A stretch of 64,000 nucleotides of DNA from an uncultured Christensenella sp. (GCA_910578565.1 CAJTQF010000001.1:124001-188000); one strand, 5' to 3'. Numbered from the stretch's first letter, positions 8,521-18,185 are shown. Translations and numbers: made by a program. Notes: generated from the sequence alone by a model not told the origin.

Positions 8521-9765
8521 TCAACACAGCCTTTGTATGGCTAATTTGTAAATTTTAAGGCATTTTTCAACTTTTTCAAACGTAATGTACTCGTTTGCCT
8601 GATGTACGGTGTTTTCTTCGCCGTCTTCTTCGGGACCGAACGCAACCCCGCATTTAAGCGCGCGTGCGTACGTTCCGCCGCCTATCGCAACGGGTTTTGC
8701 ACTTTTTCCGGTAACTTCGTTATATACTTGTAAAAGGGTGGTTATAAGTTCGTTTCCAACGTCGTTGTAAAGGGGCGCCTGCTCGTGCAAAATTTTGTAA
8801 TCAACCTGCTTTGACAGGGCGTTCAATACGGTTTCTCTTTTAACGGTAGCGGGGTAGCGTATATCGCAAATTACAAAAATTCCGTCTTCCGTCTGCCTGA
8901 TTACGTTTGGAGAAAAGGTGAGTTTGCCCGTCTCGTCGCAAAGTCCGCAAATCCCGAATCCGTCTTCAAAAAGCAGTTTGCGCATTCCGTCCAGTCCGAG
9001 ATAACCCAGCACGGGTGCGATTGCGTTTACGCCCTTTTCTGGAGTGGAGCCGTGAGCGGACTTGCCGCGCGATATAACTTTGCCGTCGGCGTATGCAAGA
9101 TTGTATTTTTTAAGTCCTGCCGCGTCTTCGGGCGCGGTAACTTCGCAAAAGTCGCAAACCATATTTGCGCGTTCTCCGCCCTGTAAACCGCAGAAATTCT
9201 GCGCCGCGGGAAATCTGAGTTCAAGTTGTAAAATGCCCTTTTCGGCATATATGACGGGGAAGTCCGCGTCGGGCGAAAAACCCGTTTCGGGCATATGCGC
9301 GTGCGTCTTGTAATAGTTTATGCACGCCCAGCCGCTCTCTTCGTTGCAGCCCACAATCAGCTTAATTTTTTTGCGCGGCACAAAACCTTCGTCTTTAAGC
9401 GCTTTCATAGCAAGCAGTGAGATGATTGCGGGTCCCTTGTCGTCGGTCGCGCCCCTGCCCCAGATTTTTTTGTTTGCCCTGTCTATTTCGCCGCCGAAGG
9501 GGTCGCGCGTCCAGCCGCTGCCTGCGGGCACAACGTCAAGGTGGGCAAGCACGGCGAATTCTTCACCGTTGCCGAATATTACTTCGCCTGCATATCCGTC
9601 GTAATTCTTTGTTTCAAAGCCGTAAGATTTTGCCAGATTTAAAAAGTATTCAAGACAGTCGTACGCACCTTTTCCGAAAGGCATTCCCGAAACCGCGGGC
9701 TTTTGGGACGAGTCGAATTTAATTATTTCGGATATGCGTTTCAGCGTTTCGTCAAACAAATTCAT
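8521..9765 (-). CDS. Sapep/PepV family M20 metallodipeptidase
   Basis: 414 residues. It shows the M20 di-metal peptidase motifs in order: VLAHLDVVPAG (metal His/Asp), WGRGATDDKGPAI (bridging Asp), CNEESGW (catalytic/metal Glu), FSPDADFPVIYAEKG, and near the end AIGGGTYARAL, with HQANEYI supplying the last metal His. This matches Sapep/PepV dipeptidases that release amino acids from dipeptides in the cytoplasm. Length is slightly below the usual 450-470 residues. A promoter, TTTACC-N17-TATAAT on the minus strand, lies near 9805-9835. It is followed one base later by the YiiX-like hydrolase. Confidence 0.85.
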   Translation of the reverse strand: MNLFDETLKRISEIIKFDSSQKPAVSGMPFGKGAYDCLEYFLNLAKSYGFETKNYDGYAGEVIFGNGEEFAVLAHLDVVPAGSGWTRDPFGGEIDRANKKIWGRGATDDKGPAIISLLAMKALKDEGFVPRKKIKLIVGCNEESGWACINYYKTHAHMPETGFSPDADFPVIYAEKGILQLELRFPAAQNFCGLQGGERANMVCDFCEVTAPEDAAGLKKYNLAYADGKVISRGKSAHGSTPEKGVNAIAPVLGYLGLDGMRKLLFEDGFGICGLCDETGKLTFSPNVIRQTEDGIFVICDIRYPATVKRETVLNALSKQVDYKILHEQAPLYNDVGNELITTLLQVYNEVTGKSAKPVAIGGGTYARALKCGVAFGPEEDGEENTVHQANEYITFEKVEKCLKIYKLAIQRLC

Positions 9766-9946
9766 CTTAGCCGCCTATTTTTAAAAAACTTATAAAAACA
9801 TTATACAACTTTTATTTTTTATGGTAAAATATTTTAAACGGGTTATTGTAAATTTAAGCGATTTTCAGCCGTCTTGTACGTGGGTATATGCTTAAAATCC
9901 GTAAACCGCCGCGGCGGCAATTACAAAAGAGAGGCAAAATTTAAAG

Positions 9947-10672
9947 TTGGAAAATAAGCACAGCGGGCACAGAAAGCGTATGTATGAAAAATTGTTGGGC
10001 GGCGATAAGCTGTTCGACCATGAAATTCTGGAAATGCTTTTATACAGCGTGTACCGCCAGAGCGACACCAACGGAATTGCCCACGACCTTCTTAACAGGT
10101 TTATATCTTTAAAAGGCGTAATTTCCGCAGACCCGCAGGAGCTTATGACGGTTAAAGGCGTAGGCGAGTCCGCCGCATATTTTATTGCCTGCGTAGGCAA
10201 ATGTTTTGAAAGGGTAACTTCGGTCGAGTGGCTTGTTTCTCTGAATACGAGGGAAGAAATTAAAAAATTCATAAAGTTGCGTTTTCGCGGCAAGCCCGAA
10301 GAATATCTTGAGTTGTATTTGCTTACGAAGAGCAACAACGTGAAGCGGGTTGTAACTTTTACGTCGCAGGAAACGAACAGAGTGGTTTTGACCGCGGAAA
10401 AGATTGTTGAAATTATTTCGCTTGTAAAACCGCACCGCATAGTTGCGGCGCATAACCATACCAACGGCAGTTCGCAACCTTCTGAAAACGATTTTGTTTT
10501 TACCAAAGAATTGCAGATGATTTGCAGTATGAACAACGTGGATTTGGTTGACCACTATATTTACGCCGGAGACGACAATATTTTCTGCTTTTCGGACGGC
10601 GGATATTTACAAGACATAAAAACCGCCTTTTCAATGGATAACGTGATTCAATGGATAGAGAAGTCAAACTGA
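9947..10672 (+). CDS. RadC-like JAB-domain protein
   Basis: 241 residues. It begins NKHSGHRKRMYEKLL, the conserved RadC opening, which supports the TTG start at 9947 rather than the later ATG at 9980. A helix-hairpin-helix follows (VKGVGESAAYFI), then a JAB/MPN domain whose His motif is AAHNHTNGSSQPSENDF in place of the usual HNHPSG-type metal site (Pro replaced by Thr). Despite the name, RadC proteins have no proven repair role. The 3' end overlaps the histidine kinase start by 22 bases, so it heads a radC-like/kinase/regulator/kinase-like operon. Confidence 0.8.
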   Translation: MENKHSGHRKRMYEKLLGGDKLFDHEILEMLLYSVYRQSDTNGIAHDLLNRFISLKGVISADPQELMTVKGVGESAAYFIACVGKCFERVTSVEWLVSLNTREEIKKFIKLRFRGKPEEYLELYLLTKSNNVKRVVTFTSQETNRVVLTAEKIVEIISLVKPHRIVAAHNHTNGSSQPSENDFVFTKELQMICSMNNVDLVDHYIYAGDDNIFCFSDGGYLQDIKTAFSMDNVIQWIEKSN

Positions 10673-11880
10673 ATTTTAAAGACCGGAAATTTGCAAAGTA
10701 CATTAAAATAGTACTTATTGCCGTACTGGTCATAATAGAAATTATAATATGCGCCCAGCACGTAGGCAAGCGCGGCGGCGTGCCGTTTATTATTGCCATT
10801 ATAGTGTGTTGTCTGCTTTTGGACCTGTTTGAAGCGCTGAACTGCTTTGTCATAAAAAAGTATGCGGCAAAGATTGTTTTTTACGCGCTGGACGCCGTAT
10901 TGCTACTTGCGATATGTTTGCTTACGGGCAACTCGTATCTGTCCACGCTGTATTGTCTGGTGCTTACCCAGTTTTACCTTACTTTTGACGACGGAAAAAT
11001 AAACACCATTCTGTTTATAGTAAGCTGCGGGCTTTTCGTTATATCGTTCGTCGGCGGTTGGGTGGTGGTGAACAAAGGTGCTTCGCTGTACGAAAGTGTC
11101 GTGCAGATTTCGGGCAGTTGCGTCTTCGGCGTGTTCATTCTGGGAATGCATTTTGCGGTAGTAAGTTTCCTTTTGAAGTTTTACAACAACAACTTAAAAC
11201 TCAGCCTTGCGCTTAAAGAAGCGGACGAAAGCAAGGCAAGGCTTGAAGCGGCGTATGAAAAGATTTCGGAGACCGCTGTATACGAAGAGCGCAACCGCAT
11301 TGCAAAGGATATTCACGATAACGCAGGACACAGTATGACCACCGTCATAATGCAGACCGAAGCGGCTAAACTTTTAATCGACAGCGACCCGAAAGAAGCG
11401 AAAAACAGAATTATTTCGGCAAACATTCAGGCGAAAAACGCGCTCGAACAAATGCGTGAAAGCGTTCATTTGCTTGCGGGCAGGGCGCAGATCCAGACTC
11501 TCAGGGCGGAATTTGAAGAGATTATTGCCCAGACAATTGACGGGACAGAGCTTAAAATACGCTGCGATTTGGAAGATTTGCAGGCGGACGAAGAAGAGCG
11601 CCGCTTTTTGTGCAACACTTTAAAAGAGTGTCTTGCAAACGGCATACGCCACGGCAAAGCCACTACGTTTTATATAGAGCTTAAAAACGTTTTGTCCTGT
11701 ATAAGCCTTTTGATTTCGGACAACGGTTGCGGCGTGGCGGGCGAAGTGTGCGAAGGGTTCGGGCTTAAAGGCATACGCGAAAAGACCGAAAAACTGGGCG
11801 GGCGCTGCTATTTTTCAAGCGAAGACGGCGAAGGTTTTGAAGTGAACATAACCATACCCTACCAAAAAAACAAGGAGTAA
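10651..11880 (+). CDS. sensor histidine kinase, HisKA_3 type
   Basis: 409 residues: about six membrane helices (residues 15-175), a short coiled coil, then the phosphoacceptor motif ERNRIAKDIHDNAGH with His near residue 222, as in LiaS/DesK/NarX-type kinases. The ATP-binding half has the N box (LKECLANGIRHGKA), the G1 box DNGCGV near residue 357 and GFGLKGIREK. There is no obvious extracellular sensor domain, so the membrane helices may sense the bilayer or a partner protein. Its stop is 2 bases from the start of the response regulator, the usual cognate arrangement. Confidence 0.9.
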   Translation: MDREVKLNFKDRKFAKYIKIVLIAVLVIIEIIICAQHVGKRGGVPFIIAIIVCCLLLDLFEALNCFVIKKYAAKIVFYALDAVLLLAICLLTGNSYLSTLYCLVLTQFYLTFDDGKINTILFIVSCGLFVISFVGGWVVVNKGASLYESVVQISGSCVFGVFILGMHFAVVSFLLKFYNNNLKLSLALKEADESKARLEAAYEKISETAVYEERNRIAKDIHDNAGHSMTTVIMQTEAAKLLIDSDPKEAKNRIISANIQAKNALEQMRESVHLLAGRAQIQTLRAEFEEIIAQTIDGTELKIRCDLEDLQADEEERRFLCNTLKECLANGIRHGKATTFYIELKNVLSCISLLISDNGCGVAGEVCEGFGLKGIREKTEKLGGRCYFSSEDGEGFEVNITIPYQKNKE

Positions 11881-11882
11881 TT

Positions 11883-12521
11883 ATGATTAAGATTTTACTT
11901 GTGGACGACCAGAAAATTCTTGCGGAAGGAATGAAGAGCGTCCTTGAAACCTGCAACGAATTCACCGTTTGCGGTATAGCCTGCGACGGTTTGGAAGCTA
12001 TTGCTCTTGCCGAAAAATTCAAGCCCGACGTGGTCCTTATGGATATACGTATGCCCAATATGAACGGTGTGGTTGCAACCAAGCGCATCAAGGAAATAAA
12101 CGCAGGCATCAAAATAATAATTCTGACCACGTTCGACGACAGCGACTATATTTTAAGCGCGATAAACAACGGCGCAAGCGGTTATCTTTTAAAGGATATA
12201 GGCTCTACCGCGCTAATAGACGCCATTAAAAACGCTTACGCCGGCGATACGATTCTGCCTTCGAAAATCGCAAAAAAAATCACCGCCGCGGCGATGATGG
12301 TTTCTTCCGACAAGGAAATAAAACTGAAAAAACTTTTCAACCTTTCCGACAGGGAAGTTGAAATTGCGCTTATGCTTAACGACGGGTTTTCAAACAGGCA
12401 GATAGCCGCCGCAATGAAACTTTCTGACGGAACGGCAAGAAATTACATAAGTTCTATCTATTCTAAGTTAGGCGTTGAAAGCCGCGCCGCCGCCGTAATC
12501 AAACTTAAAGAAAAAATATAA
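11883..12521 (+). CDS. NarL/LuxR-family response regulator
   Basis: 212 residues: receiver domain (residues 1-120) with phosphoacceptor Asp54 in VVLMDIRMPN and the Lys of GYLLKDI, then a LuxR-type helix-turn-helix (residues 145-210, LSDREVEIALMLNDGFSNRQ). GGAG lies just before ATG 11883. It is the partner of the kinase that ends 2 bases upstream. Targets are unknown; the downstream kinase-like gene, 15 bases away, may be in the same transcript. Confidence 0.92.
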   Translation: MIKILLVDDQKILAEGMKSVLETCNEFTVCGIACDGLEAIALAEKFKPDVVLMDIRMPNMNGVVATKRIKEINAGIKIIILTTFDDSDYILSAINNGASGYLLKDIGSTALIDAIKNAYAGDTILPSKIAKKITAAAMMVSSDKEIKLKKLFNLSDREVEIALMLNDGFSNRQIAAAMKLSDGTARNYISSIYSKLGVESRAAAVIKLKEKI

Positions 12522-12536
12522 GTTAAGTATTTTAAA

Positions 12537-13064
12537 ATGTTTGTCAACGGAAAAGATTATAAAATTATAAAGTTGCTGGGGAAGGGTAAAGGCGGATATT
12601 CCTATCTGGTTTGCGACGGCGGTAAAAAGTACGTTTTAAAGCAAATTCACCACGAACCCTGCGATTATTATACGTTCGGCAATAAGATTGAAGCGGAAAT
12701 AAACGACTATAACAGGTTGAAGAAAATAGGTATAAAAATGCCCGCTATGCTCGACGTCGATATAAAAAACGAGAGTATATTGAAAGATTATATCGACGGC
12801 GATACAGTTTACGAGTTGGTTTTGCAGGATAAAATGAAACCAGTCTATCTTGACAAGCTGCGGGAAATGTGCCGCGTGCTTTATGCCGCGAACACCAATA
12901 TAGATTATTTTCCCACCAATTTTGTGGTCTGCAACGAAGAGATTTACTATATTGATTTTGAATGTAACGATTATTGCGACGAATGGAATTTTGAAAACTG
13001 GGGAGTCAGGTACTGGTCAAAGACTCCTGAATTTTTGAAGTATGTCGAAGAACACAAAAATTAA
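12537..13064 (+). CDS. small protein-kinase-like fold protein
   Basis: 175 residues. The N-lobe has a glycine-rich loop (LLGKGKGGYSYLV) and a Lys in YVLKQIHHEP; the C-lobe ends with YFPTNFVV and IDFECNDY, matching a degenerate catalytic-loop Asn and DFG-like metal Asp of bacterial small kinases/APH-like proteins. The usual catalytic HxD is not clear, so it may be a pseudokinase or an atypical small-molecule kinase. It is the last gene of the radC-like/kinase/regulator operon, directly before a strong terminator. Confidence 0.6.
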   Translation: MFVNGKDYKIIKLLGKGKGGYSYLVCDGGKKYVLKQIHHEPCDYYTFGNKIEAEINDYNRLKKIGIKMPAMLDVDIKNESILKDYIDGDTVYELVLQDKMKPVYLDKLREMCRVLYAANTNIDYFPTNFVVCNEEIYYIDFECNDYCDEWNFENWGVRYWSKTPEFLKYVEEHKN

Positions 13065-13095
13065 AACCCGCCTTGGTTAAGGCGGGTTGTTTTTT
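13065..13095 (+). terminator. intrinsic terminator
   Basis: AACCCGCCTT, loop GGTT, AAGGCGGGTT, G and six T. It also overlaps the end of the convergent phosphatase gene. Confidence 0.85.
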
Positions 13096-14161
13096 ATAAG
13101 TCGAACGCTATCGCGGTAATGTCGTCGTTCAAGTCGCGGCAGAACGCTTTTAAATTATCTTCAAGATTTTTAATGAATTCTTCCGCCGTGCGCGAAACGG
13201 AAAGTGTTTTGATTGCGCCGTCCGCACCGAACATTTCGCCCCGTCCGTTTTTGCACTCTGTAACGCCGTCGGTCAGGAGCACCAGAATGTCGCCCTTTTC
13301 GTAGGGTATGACATCTTCGAAATAGGAAGGGTTTTCAAACCAGTTTGAAACGGGCGGCGAGTTTAAAACTATCCTTGTAATACCCGCGCCGGTCTTTAAA
13401 AGTATAGGCACGTTATGTCCCGCCATAGAGTAGGTAATGGCGTTCCTGTCTATCCTGACCGCCGCAACGGTTACGTAATTTCTTTCGTCCAGATTGAGTT
13501 CCGAAAATTTAGCCGCTAAATTTCCTATAGCTTTTGCGGGCGATTTTTCCGTTTTGTCGTACGCGGCTTTAACGAAAGCGGAAAGCATTCCCGCAGAAAT
13601 TCCCTTGCCCGAAACGTCTGCTATCACGCCGCAGGCAGAGCCGTCAACTGCATAAACGTCGGGCAGATCGCCGCCTATGTCGCGGCAGGGGATATACATA
13701 TAAGAGTATCTTTTTCCGCCCGCCCAGTTGCCCGCCGGCAAAAGCCGTTGCTGTATGTTTTTTGCGGTCTGCAATTCCTGCGCTATTTCAAGCTCGTATG
13801 CGTCGTCTATTGTGCCCATACAAAGCCCGCCGCCCAGCGGCGTGACAGTGATGGAGTAAGACACGTCGTGGGTAAATCCGTCTGTGCACACTTTTTGGTA
13901 TATCCTGCGGCTTTGGCGCATATTGGAACACAGCGCATCGTCGAATACGTCAAAAAGCGAACAGCCGCGGCAAACGTCCCTGCCGCAACGCGCGGCGGAA
14001 GAAGAACAGCAGGTCACTTTGCCTAAATTCCCCTTGGTCAGACCGGAAGGGAACAGGGCGCGGAACGCTGTGTTCGTGAATACGGCTTTTAAGTTTGAGT
14101 CTACGACTATTACCGCCGTAGGGACGCCGTCGATTATGCGTCTGTAAAACTTTTCAATCAT
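13094..14161 (-). CDS. PAS-SpoIIE phosphatase with cysteine-cluster PAS domain
   Basis: 355 residues. Residues 1-125 are PAS-like (DGVPTAVIVVDSNLKAVFTN) and contain a Cys cluster, TCCSSSAARCGRDVCRGC, of the type found in metal- or redox-binding PAS domains. Residues 135-355 are a PP2C/SpoIIE domain (QQRLLP, CRDIGGDLPDVY, ADVSGKGISAG, MAGHNVPILL, LLTDGVTE, DDITAIAF) with the metal-binding Asp residues present. Such phosphatases act on anti-anti-sigma or other phosphoproteins in signalling. It is followed 2 bases after its own start region by the lipid kinase gene upstream (14164), so the two form a minus-strand pair. Confidence 0.85.
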   Translation of the reverse strand: MIEKFYRRIIDGVPTAVIVVDSNLKAVFTNTAFRALFPSGLTKGNLGKVTCCSSSAARCGRDVCRGCSLFDVFDDALCSNMRQSRRIYQKVCTDGFTHDVSYSITVTPLGGGLCMGTIDDAYELEIAQELQTAKNIQQRLLPAGNWAGGKRYSYMYIPCRDIGGDLPDVYAVDGSACGVIADVSGKGISAGMLSAFVKAAYDKTEKSPAKAIGNLAAKFSELNLDERNYVTVAAVRIDRNAITYSMAGHNVPILLKTGAGITRIVLNSPPVSNWFENPSYFEDVIPYEKGDILVLLTDGVTECKNGRGEMFGADGAIKTLSVSRTAEEFIKNLEDNLKAFCRDLNDDITAIAFDL

Positions 14162-14163
14162 TT

Positions 14164-15036
14164 TTAAGGTAAATAAAATTTCAGTTTTCCGCTTTCGGCA
14201 TGCGCTTTAAACGGTATATTTTCGTAAAGTTCGCCGTCGGCTTGTATCGTGTAATTTCCGTGACAGATAAATTCTGCCGCACGGGTTTTTACAGAAGTTA
14301 CCTGCCTGATTTTTTCGGGCTTGCCCGCCATAAGTTTGATAAACGCGCCTATTGTTGAAAATTTGGATATGTAGTCTGCAATCACAAGATTGAGATATCC
14401 GTCTGAAATAGCTGCGCCGTTAAACAGTTTAATGCCGCCGCCGATTTGCCTGCCGTTTCCGAGCGCGGCGATAAGACCGAAACGTTCTTCTTCCCTGCCG
14501 TTGTATTTTGCTGTAAAATTATAACTTTTAAATGCGGCAAGGCTGGCGACAAGCGCTTGCAGGTATTTCGATTTTTTTGCGTTGTTTCCGCGGTAAGCCC
14601 TTTTTAAAACGTCCACGTCAATGCCCATACCGACCGCGTTTATCGAGCGCAAGCCCGAAGAGAACTGTATAAAGTCGATATATTCCGGCGTGCCGTTTAT
14701 TATAATATCAACGGCTTTTTTTGTCTTTAACGGAATGTTTGCCGAAGCCGCGAAATCGTTTCCCGTTCCGACGGGTATAAGCGCAAGCGCGTTGTTTTCG
14801 AAATTTTCAAACCCGTTCAGTATTTCGTGCAACGTGCCGTCTCCGCCGCAGGCAACAATGACGTTCTGTTCTCCGTCGGAAGTAAGCTCTTTTACAATTT
14901 CACGCGCGTGACCTTTGTGCCTTGTGATGTGCAGGATATATTTTATTCCCGCGCGGTAAAAAGCCTTTCTTACAAAGTTAAGCTGTCTCAGCTTTTTGCC
15001 CTTCATATGCATTTCGTTAATTATTAAGTGATGCAT
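14164..15036 (-). CDS. diacylglycerol kinase-family lipid kinase (YegS/DgkB-like)
   Basis: 290 residues. The catalytic domain has VACGGDGTLHEILNG, the family nucleotide-binding motif, and LIPVGTGNDFA; the C-terminal domain has the conserved VADYIS and QADGE blocks. These enzymes phosphorylate diacylglycerol or related lipids using ATP, recycling lipid from teichoic acid or envelope synthesis at the inner face of the membrane. The gene starts a minus-strand pair with the SpoIIE phosphatase; the gap is 2 bases. Confidence 0.88.
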   Translation of the reverse strand: MHHLIINEMHMKGKKLRQLNFVRKAFYRAGIKYILHITRHKGHAREIVKELTSDGEQNVIVACGGDGTLHEILNGFENFENNALALIPVGTGNDFAASANIPLKTKKAVDIIINGTPEYIDFIQFSSGLRSINAVGMGIDVDVLKRAYRGNNAKKSKYLQALVASLAAFKSYNFTAKYNGREEERFGLIAALGNGRQIGGGIKLFNGAAISDGYLNLVIADYISKFSTIGAFIKLMAGKPEKIRQVTSVKTRAAEFICHGNYTIQADGELYENIPFKAHAESGKLKFYLP

Positions 15037-15169
15037 CGCTCTTCCCGTTGAACCAGTATAAATAAGGCGGTCGCGCCATAAAACAATTATATAACATTTA
15101 TTTTACAATTGCAATTGTTTTAAAAAGTTGCTATAATATAATCAATAAATTGTAACGGAAAAAACCGAT

Positions 15170-16525
15170 ATGCAAATGCCCCTTCCGGAAAAACTTGTCA
15201 ATCTTGCAAAAAGCTGCAACTTCCCGCTTTACGTTGTGGGCGGTTACGTGCGCGATTATCTGGCGCGTCTTGAATGCGAACACAGCGATATGGATTTATG
15301 CGCGCCCGTTTCCGCGGAAGAATTTTGCAAAAAGGCGGAAGAGTCCGGCGGAGAAGTAAAGGCGGTGTACAAAAACACGGGCACAGTGAAATTTTGTCTT
15401 GACGGCGAAGATTACGAGTTTGCCTGCTTCCGCTCTGACGAATATATACGCGGCACGCACAAGCCCGTAAACACGTTTTTTACCGACGACATCGCTCTGG
15501 ACGCGCGCCGCCGCGACTTTAAGTGCAACGCGGTTTATTACGACGTCGGCGAAGAAGTTTTCAAAGACCCGCTCGGCGGACTTGCGGATATAAAAAACAG
15601 GCGGCTTTCAACCGTGGATAATCCCGAAAAAGTTTTCGGAGAAGACGGGTTGCGTCTTATGCGCCTTGCAAGGTTTACGGCGCAGACAGGTTTCGAACCT
15701 ACGCCAGACTGTCTTGACGGGGCAAAGGCAAATGCGGAATTAATCCGCGATATTTCGGCGGAACGCGTATATGCGGAACTCGACGGAATACTTCACGCCG
15801 ACAGAAGATACGGCAACGCGGAAGGGCAGTATTTCGGTCTGAAAATTCTGGATGAGATCGGGGTGCTTGAATATATTCTCCCCGAACTCACTTTGGGGCG
15901 GCGGATGAGCCAGCGCGAACAGTTTCATTACTACGACGTTCTGGAACACTCTCTGCGCGCGGTAAGATACGCGGACGAAAGAATAAGGCTTGCCGCTCTG
16001 TTGCACGACGTAGGCAAACCTTACCGTTACCGTGCGGACGGAAATTTTTACGGACACGAAGCGGACAGCGCGAGAATTGCGGGCGAAATTCTGCAACGGC
16101 TTAAAGTTCCCAAAAAGACTGTAAGGGAAGTTGTAAGGCTGTGCAGTCTTCATATGTACGACACCCGTTGCGACGCGCGCGAAAGCAAGATAAGAAAGTT
16201 TATAATAAGAAACCGCGATATATACGAAAAACTTATTATGCTTAAGCAGGCGGACTATTCCGCTTGCCGCGACGATTTGAACGAAGCGCCCTGCGTTGCG
16301 AAGTGGCGTGAGATTTATACAAAAATGAAGGAAGAAGGCGTGCCTTTTACTTTAAGACAGCTCAACGTAAACGGCGCCGAACTGATTGCCGCGGGCATAA
16401 AACCTGCCCAAGCGGGCGCCGTGCTTTCAAGTCTTATGGAAGACTGTGCGCTGGACGGCACTCTGAATAAAAAGAAAAAACTTTTGAAACGCGCGGTTAA
16501 GGTGTACTCCAAAGGGAATAATTAA
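15170..16525 (+). CDS. cca: CCA tRNA nucleotidyltransferase with HD domain
   Basis: 451 residues. The class II nucleotidyltransferase head has VVGGYVRDYL (GG motif) and the DxD metal pair in SDMDLC, then RRDFKCNAVYYD and EDGLRLMRLARF; an HD domain follows (AALLHDVGKPYRY, FYGHEADSA). It adds CCA to tRNA 3' ends; the HD part may hydrolyse 2',3'-cyclic phosphates. A promoter-like TTGTTT-N16-TATAAT lies near 15115-15145 with only a short leader. The annotation as the CCA-adding rather than poly(A) enzyme rests on overall length and HD fusion. Confidence 0.88.
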   Translation: MQMPLPEKLVNLAKSCNFPLYVVGGYVRDYLARLECEHSDMDLCAPVSAEEFCKKAEESGGEVKAVYKNTGTVKFCLDGEDYEFACFRSDEYIRGTHKPVNTFFTDDIALDARRRDFKCNAVYYDVGEEVFKDPLGGLADIKNRRLSTVDNPEKVFGEDGLRLMRLARFTAQTGFEPTPDCLDGAKANAELIRDISAERVYAELDGILHADRRYGNAEGQYFGLKILDEIGVLEYILPELTLGRRMSQREQFHYYDVLEHSLRAVRYADERIRLAALLHDVGKPYRYRADGNFYGHEADSARIAGEILQRLKVPKKTVREVVRLCSLHMYDTRCDARESKIRKFIIRNRDIYEKLIMLKQADYSACRDDLNEAPCVAKWREIYTKMKEEGVPFTLRQLNVNGAELIAAGIKPAQAGAVLSSLMEDCALDGTLNKKKKLLKRAVKVYSKGNN

Positions 16526-16546
16526 AATACAGTCCGGATAATAAGA

Positions 16547-16575
16547 TTGATTTTTAATCCGGTCTGTATTATAAT
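16547..16575 (+). promoter_or_regulatory. promoter within a dyad downstream of cca
   Basis: TTGATT (16547-16552), 17 bases, TATAAT (16570-16575). The same region folds as AATACAG-CCGGAT / ATCCGG-CTGTATT, so the end of cca and the next promoter overlap. Confidence 0.65.
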
Positions 16576-16645
16576 ATCAACAAATAAAAAATAAAAATTG
16601 CGCCGTGCAAATAACGTTGGTTTTTTTGCGGCGCGGGGAAAACTT

Positions 16646-18121
16646 ATGTCTGACACTTCAAGACGCAGGGGAATGCACCCGTTGCTTGCATTTTTTCTGG
16701 GCTTTTTGCTCGCGTTTATACTTTTAGTGGGTTCGGTTGTGGGCGTAGTCTTTTTTGCGCTCAACTTCAAGCTGGATAAATTATCAGCCAACAAGGACTC
16801 TGAAGGAAACTATCTCTTCATCAACGCCGACCCCGAAAACGGCGGCGTGGGTACGGTTCTGGACCTTATCGGCAAAGTGAGCGAAATGTCTAAGGGCTAC
16901 TCAAATCTCACGGTGGGAGAAATAGAAGAATTGCTGCCCGTTATGGGTTCGCTGACATCTAAAATCGAAAGCGAGCTTAACAACTATGTGACCTTGCAGG
17001 ACGGCGAGTTGCAGGCTGTCAAACTGGGCGGGTTGAGCGAATATTTGAGCGGTCTCGCGGACAGGGTCAATGTGGCAAAACTCATAGGCACGACCACCGA
17101 TAACGCAATTCTCGTCTATATGAGTTACGGCGTGCGCGGTCTTTACGAAGACAACGGGACCTGGTATGCAAAATACAAAGACGAACTTGCGGGAAGCGGT
17201 GAAGCGGCGGTTTACGATTGCGTTCTCGAACTTAACGATAGCGGTAAAATAGACGGCGCTTATTACGAGAAAGACGGCGAACGCGTGTATACGCCCTTTT
17301 TAACCCTTGAAAATGTAAAAGAGCGCGTGAACGGCGTGTGCAACGAACTTACAATCGGCGAAATGGTGCCGATATCAAGCGGCGACAGAATTTTGGGTTC
17401 CATTAAAAATTCTACCGTAAATACTATTTCGCAGGATATAAATAATCTGTGCATACAGCAGATTTTCGCAAACGAAGTTTACGCCCGCGAAACTTCGCCT
17501 GACGGCGAATTTCCGGAAGCGGAAATTTACCTTGCCGTTACGGACGAGAGCGCTTTTTACGCTGCCGACGGCTATGACGAAGCATTGATTTATTACAACC
17601 TTGAAGGGGGTAAATACGTCCTTGCGGGCAATAACGGAAAACTTGCGGCAGACGCTTACGGCGACGGCAGCGGTTTGTACACTCTGGGCGCGGGAAAGAT
17701 TTTGTACGATTCGTCCTATCTGTATTACACTATGGACGAAGACGGCGATATCCGGATGATAAATTCTGGCGACGTAAACGCGGGCAGGGCGGAAGCGCCC
17801 GTAAACGGCGAACAGATTTACACCTACGGCTCGGCTTCGCCCCTTTGGAAACTGTTGATTTATATGGACGAAGAAGAAAAGGCGTTTACTTTCAACAACG
17901 TCGGTTCTATGATTACTAACGTTTCTAAAAATACGCAGGGTACGCCTATGCGCGAGCTGGACGCGGCTGGGATTTTAACCTTTGAAAACAAGGCGGACCT
18001 TGAAATAATGATAAAGCATACCAAGGACGGCGTAACGGTTACCGAACCGCTTGGAGATATCTCTCTTGAAGAAGTTATAGGTATCGCCGTTTCATACTTC
18101 AAAGTAATAGAAGGAACGTAA
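16646..18121 (+). CDS. membrane-anchored extracytoplasmic protein of unknown function
   Basis: 491 residues from ATG 16646 (GGGGAAAA 4 bases upstream); a TTG at 16598 is in frame but lies close to the transcription start. A basic N-terminus is followed by one long hydrophobic segment (residues 12-40, LLAFFLGFLLAFILLVGSVV), predicted as an uncleaved anchor, so the rest should be outside the cell. The exterior part is acidic, rich in Gly/Asp/Tyr and contains no motif I recognise. The gene lies between cca and the rpsF operon. Confidence 0.6.
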   Translation: MSDTSRRRGMHPLLAFFLGFLLAFILLVGSVVGVVFFALNFKLDKLSANKDSEGNYLFINADPENGGVGTVLDLIGKVSEMSKGYSNLTVGEIEELLPVMGSLTSKIESELNNYVTLQDGELQAVKLGGLSEYLSGLADRVNVAKLIGTTTDNAILVYMSYGVRGLYEDNGTWYAKYKDELAGSGEAAVYDCVLELNDSGKIDGAYYEKDGERVYTPFLTLENVKERVNGVCNELTIGEMVPISSGDRILGSIKNSTVNTISQDINNLCIQQIFANEVYARETSPDGEFPEAEIYLAVTDESAFYAADGYDEALIYYNLEGGKYVLAGNNGKLAADAYGDGSGLYTLGAGKILYDSSYLYYTMDEDGDIRMINSGDVNAGRAEAPVNGEQIYTYGSASPLWKLLIYMDEEEKAFTFNNVGSMITNVSKNTQGTPMRELDAAGILTFENKADLEIMIKHTKDGVTVTEPLGDISLEEVIGIAVSYFKVIEGT

Positions 18122-18143
18122 CGGGTATATAAAAAAATTATGA

Positions 18144-18185
18144 CGCCCCCGATTGAATTTGTTTGACAATCGGGGGCGGTTAATT
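18144..18185 (+). terminator. terminator overlapping the rpsF promoter
   Basis: CGCCCCCGATTG (18144-18155) pairs with CAATCGGGGGCG (18167-18178), followed by GTTAATTT. The right arm lies inside the rpsF promoter's spacer. Confidence 0.7.
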
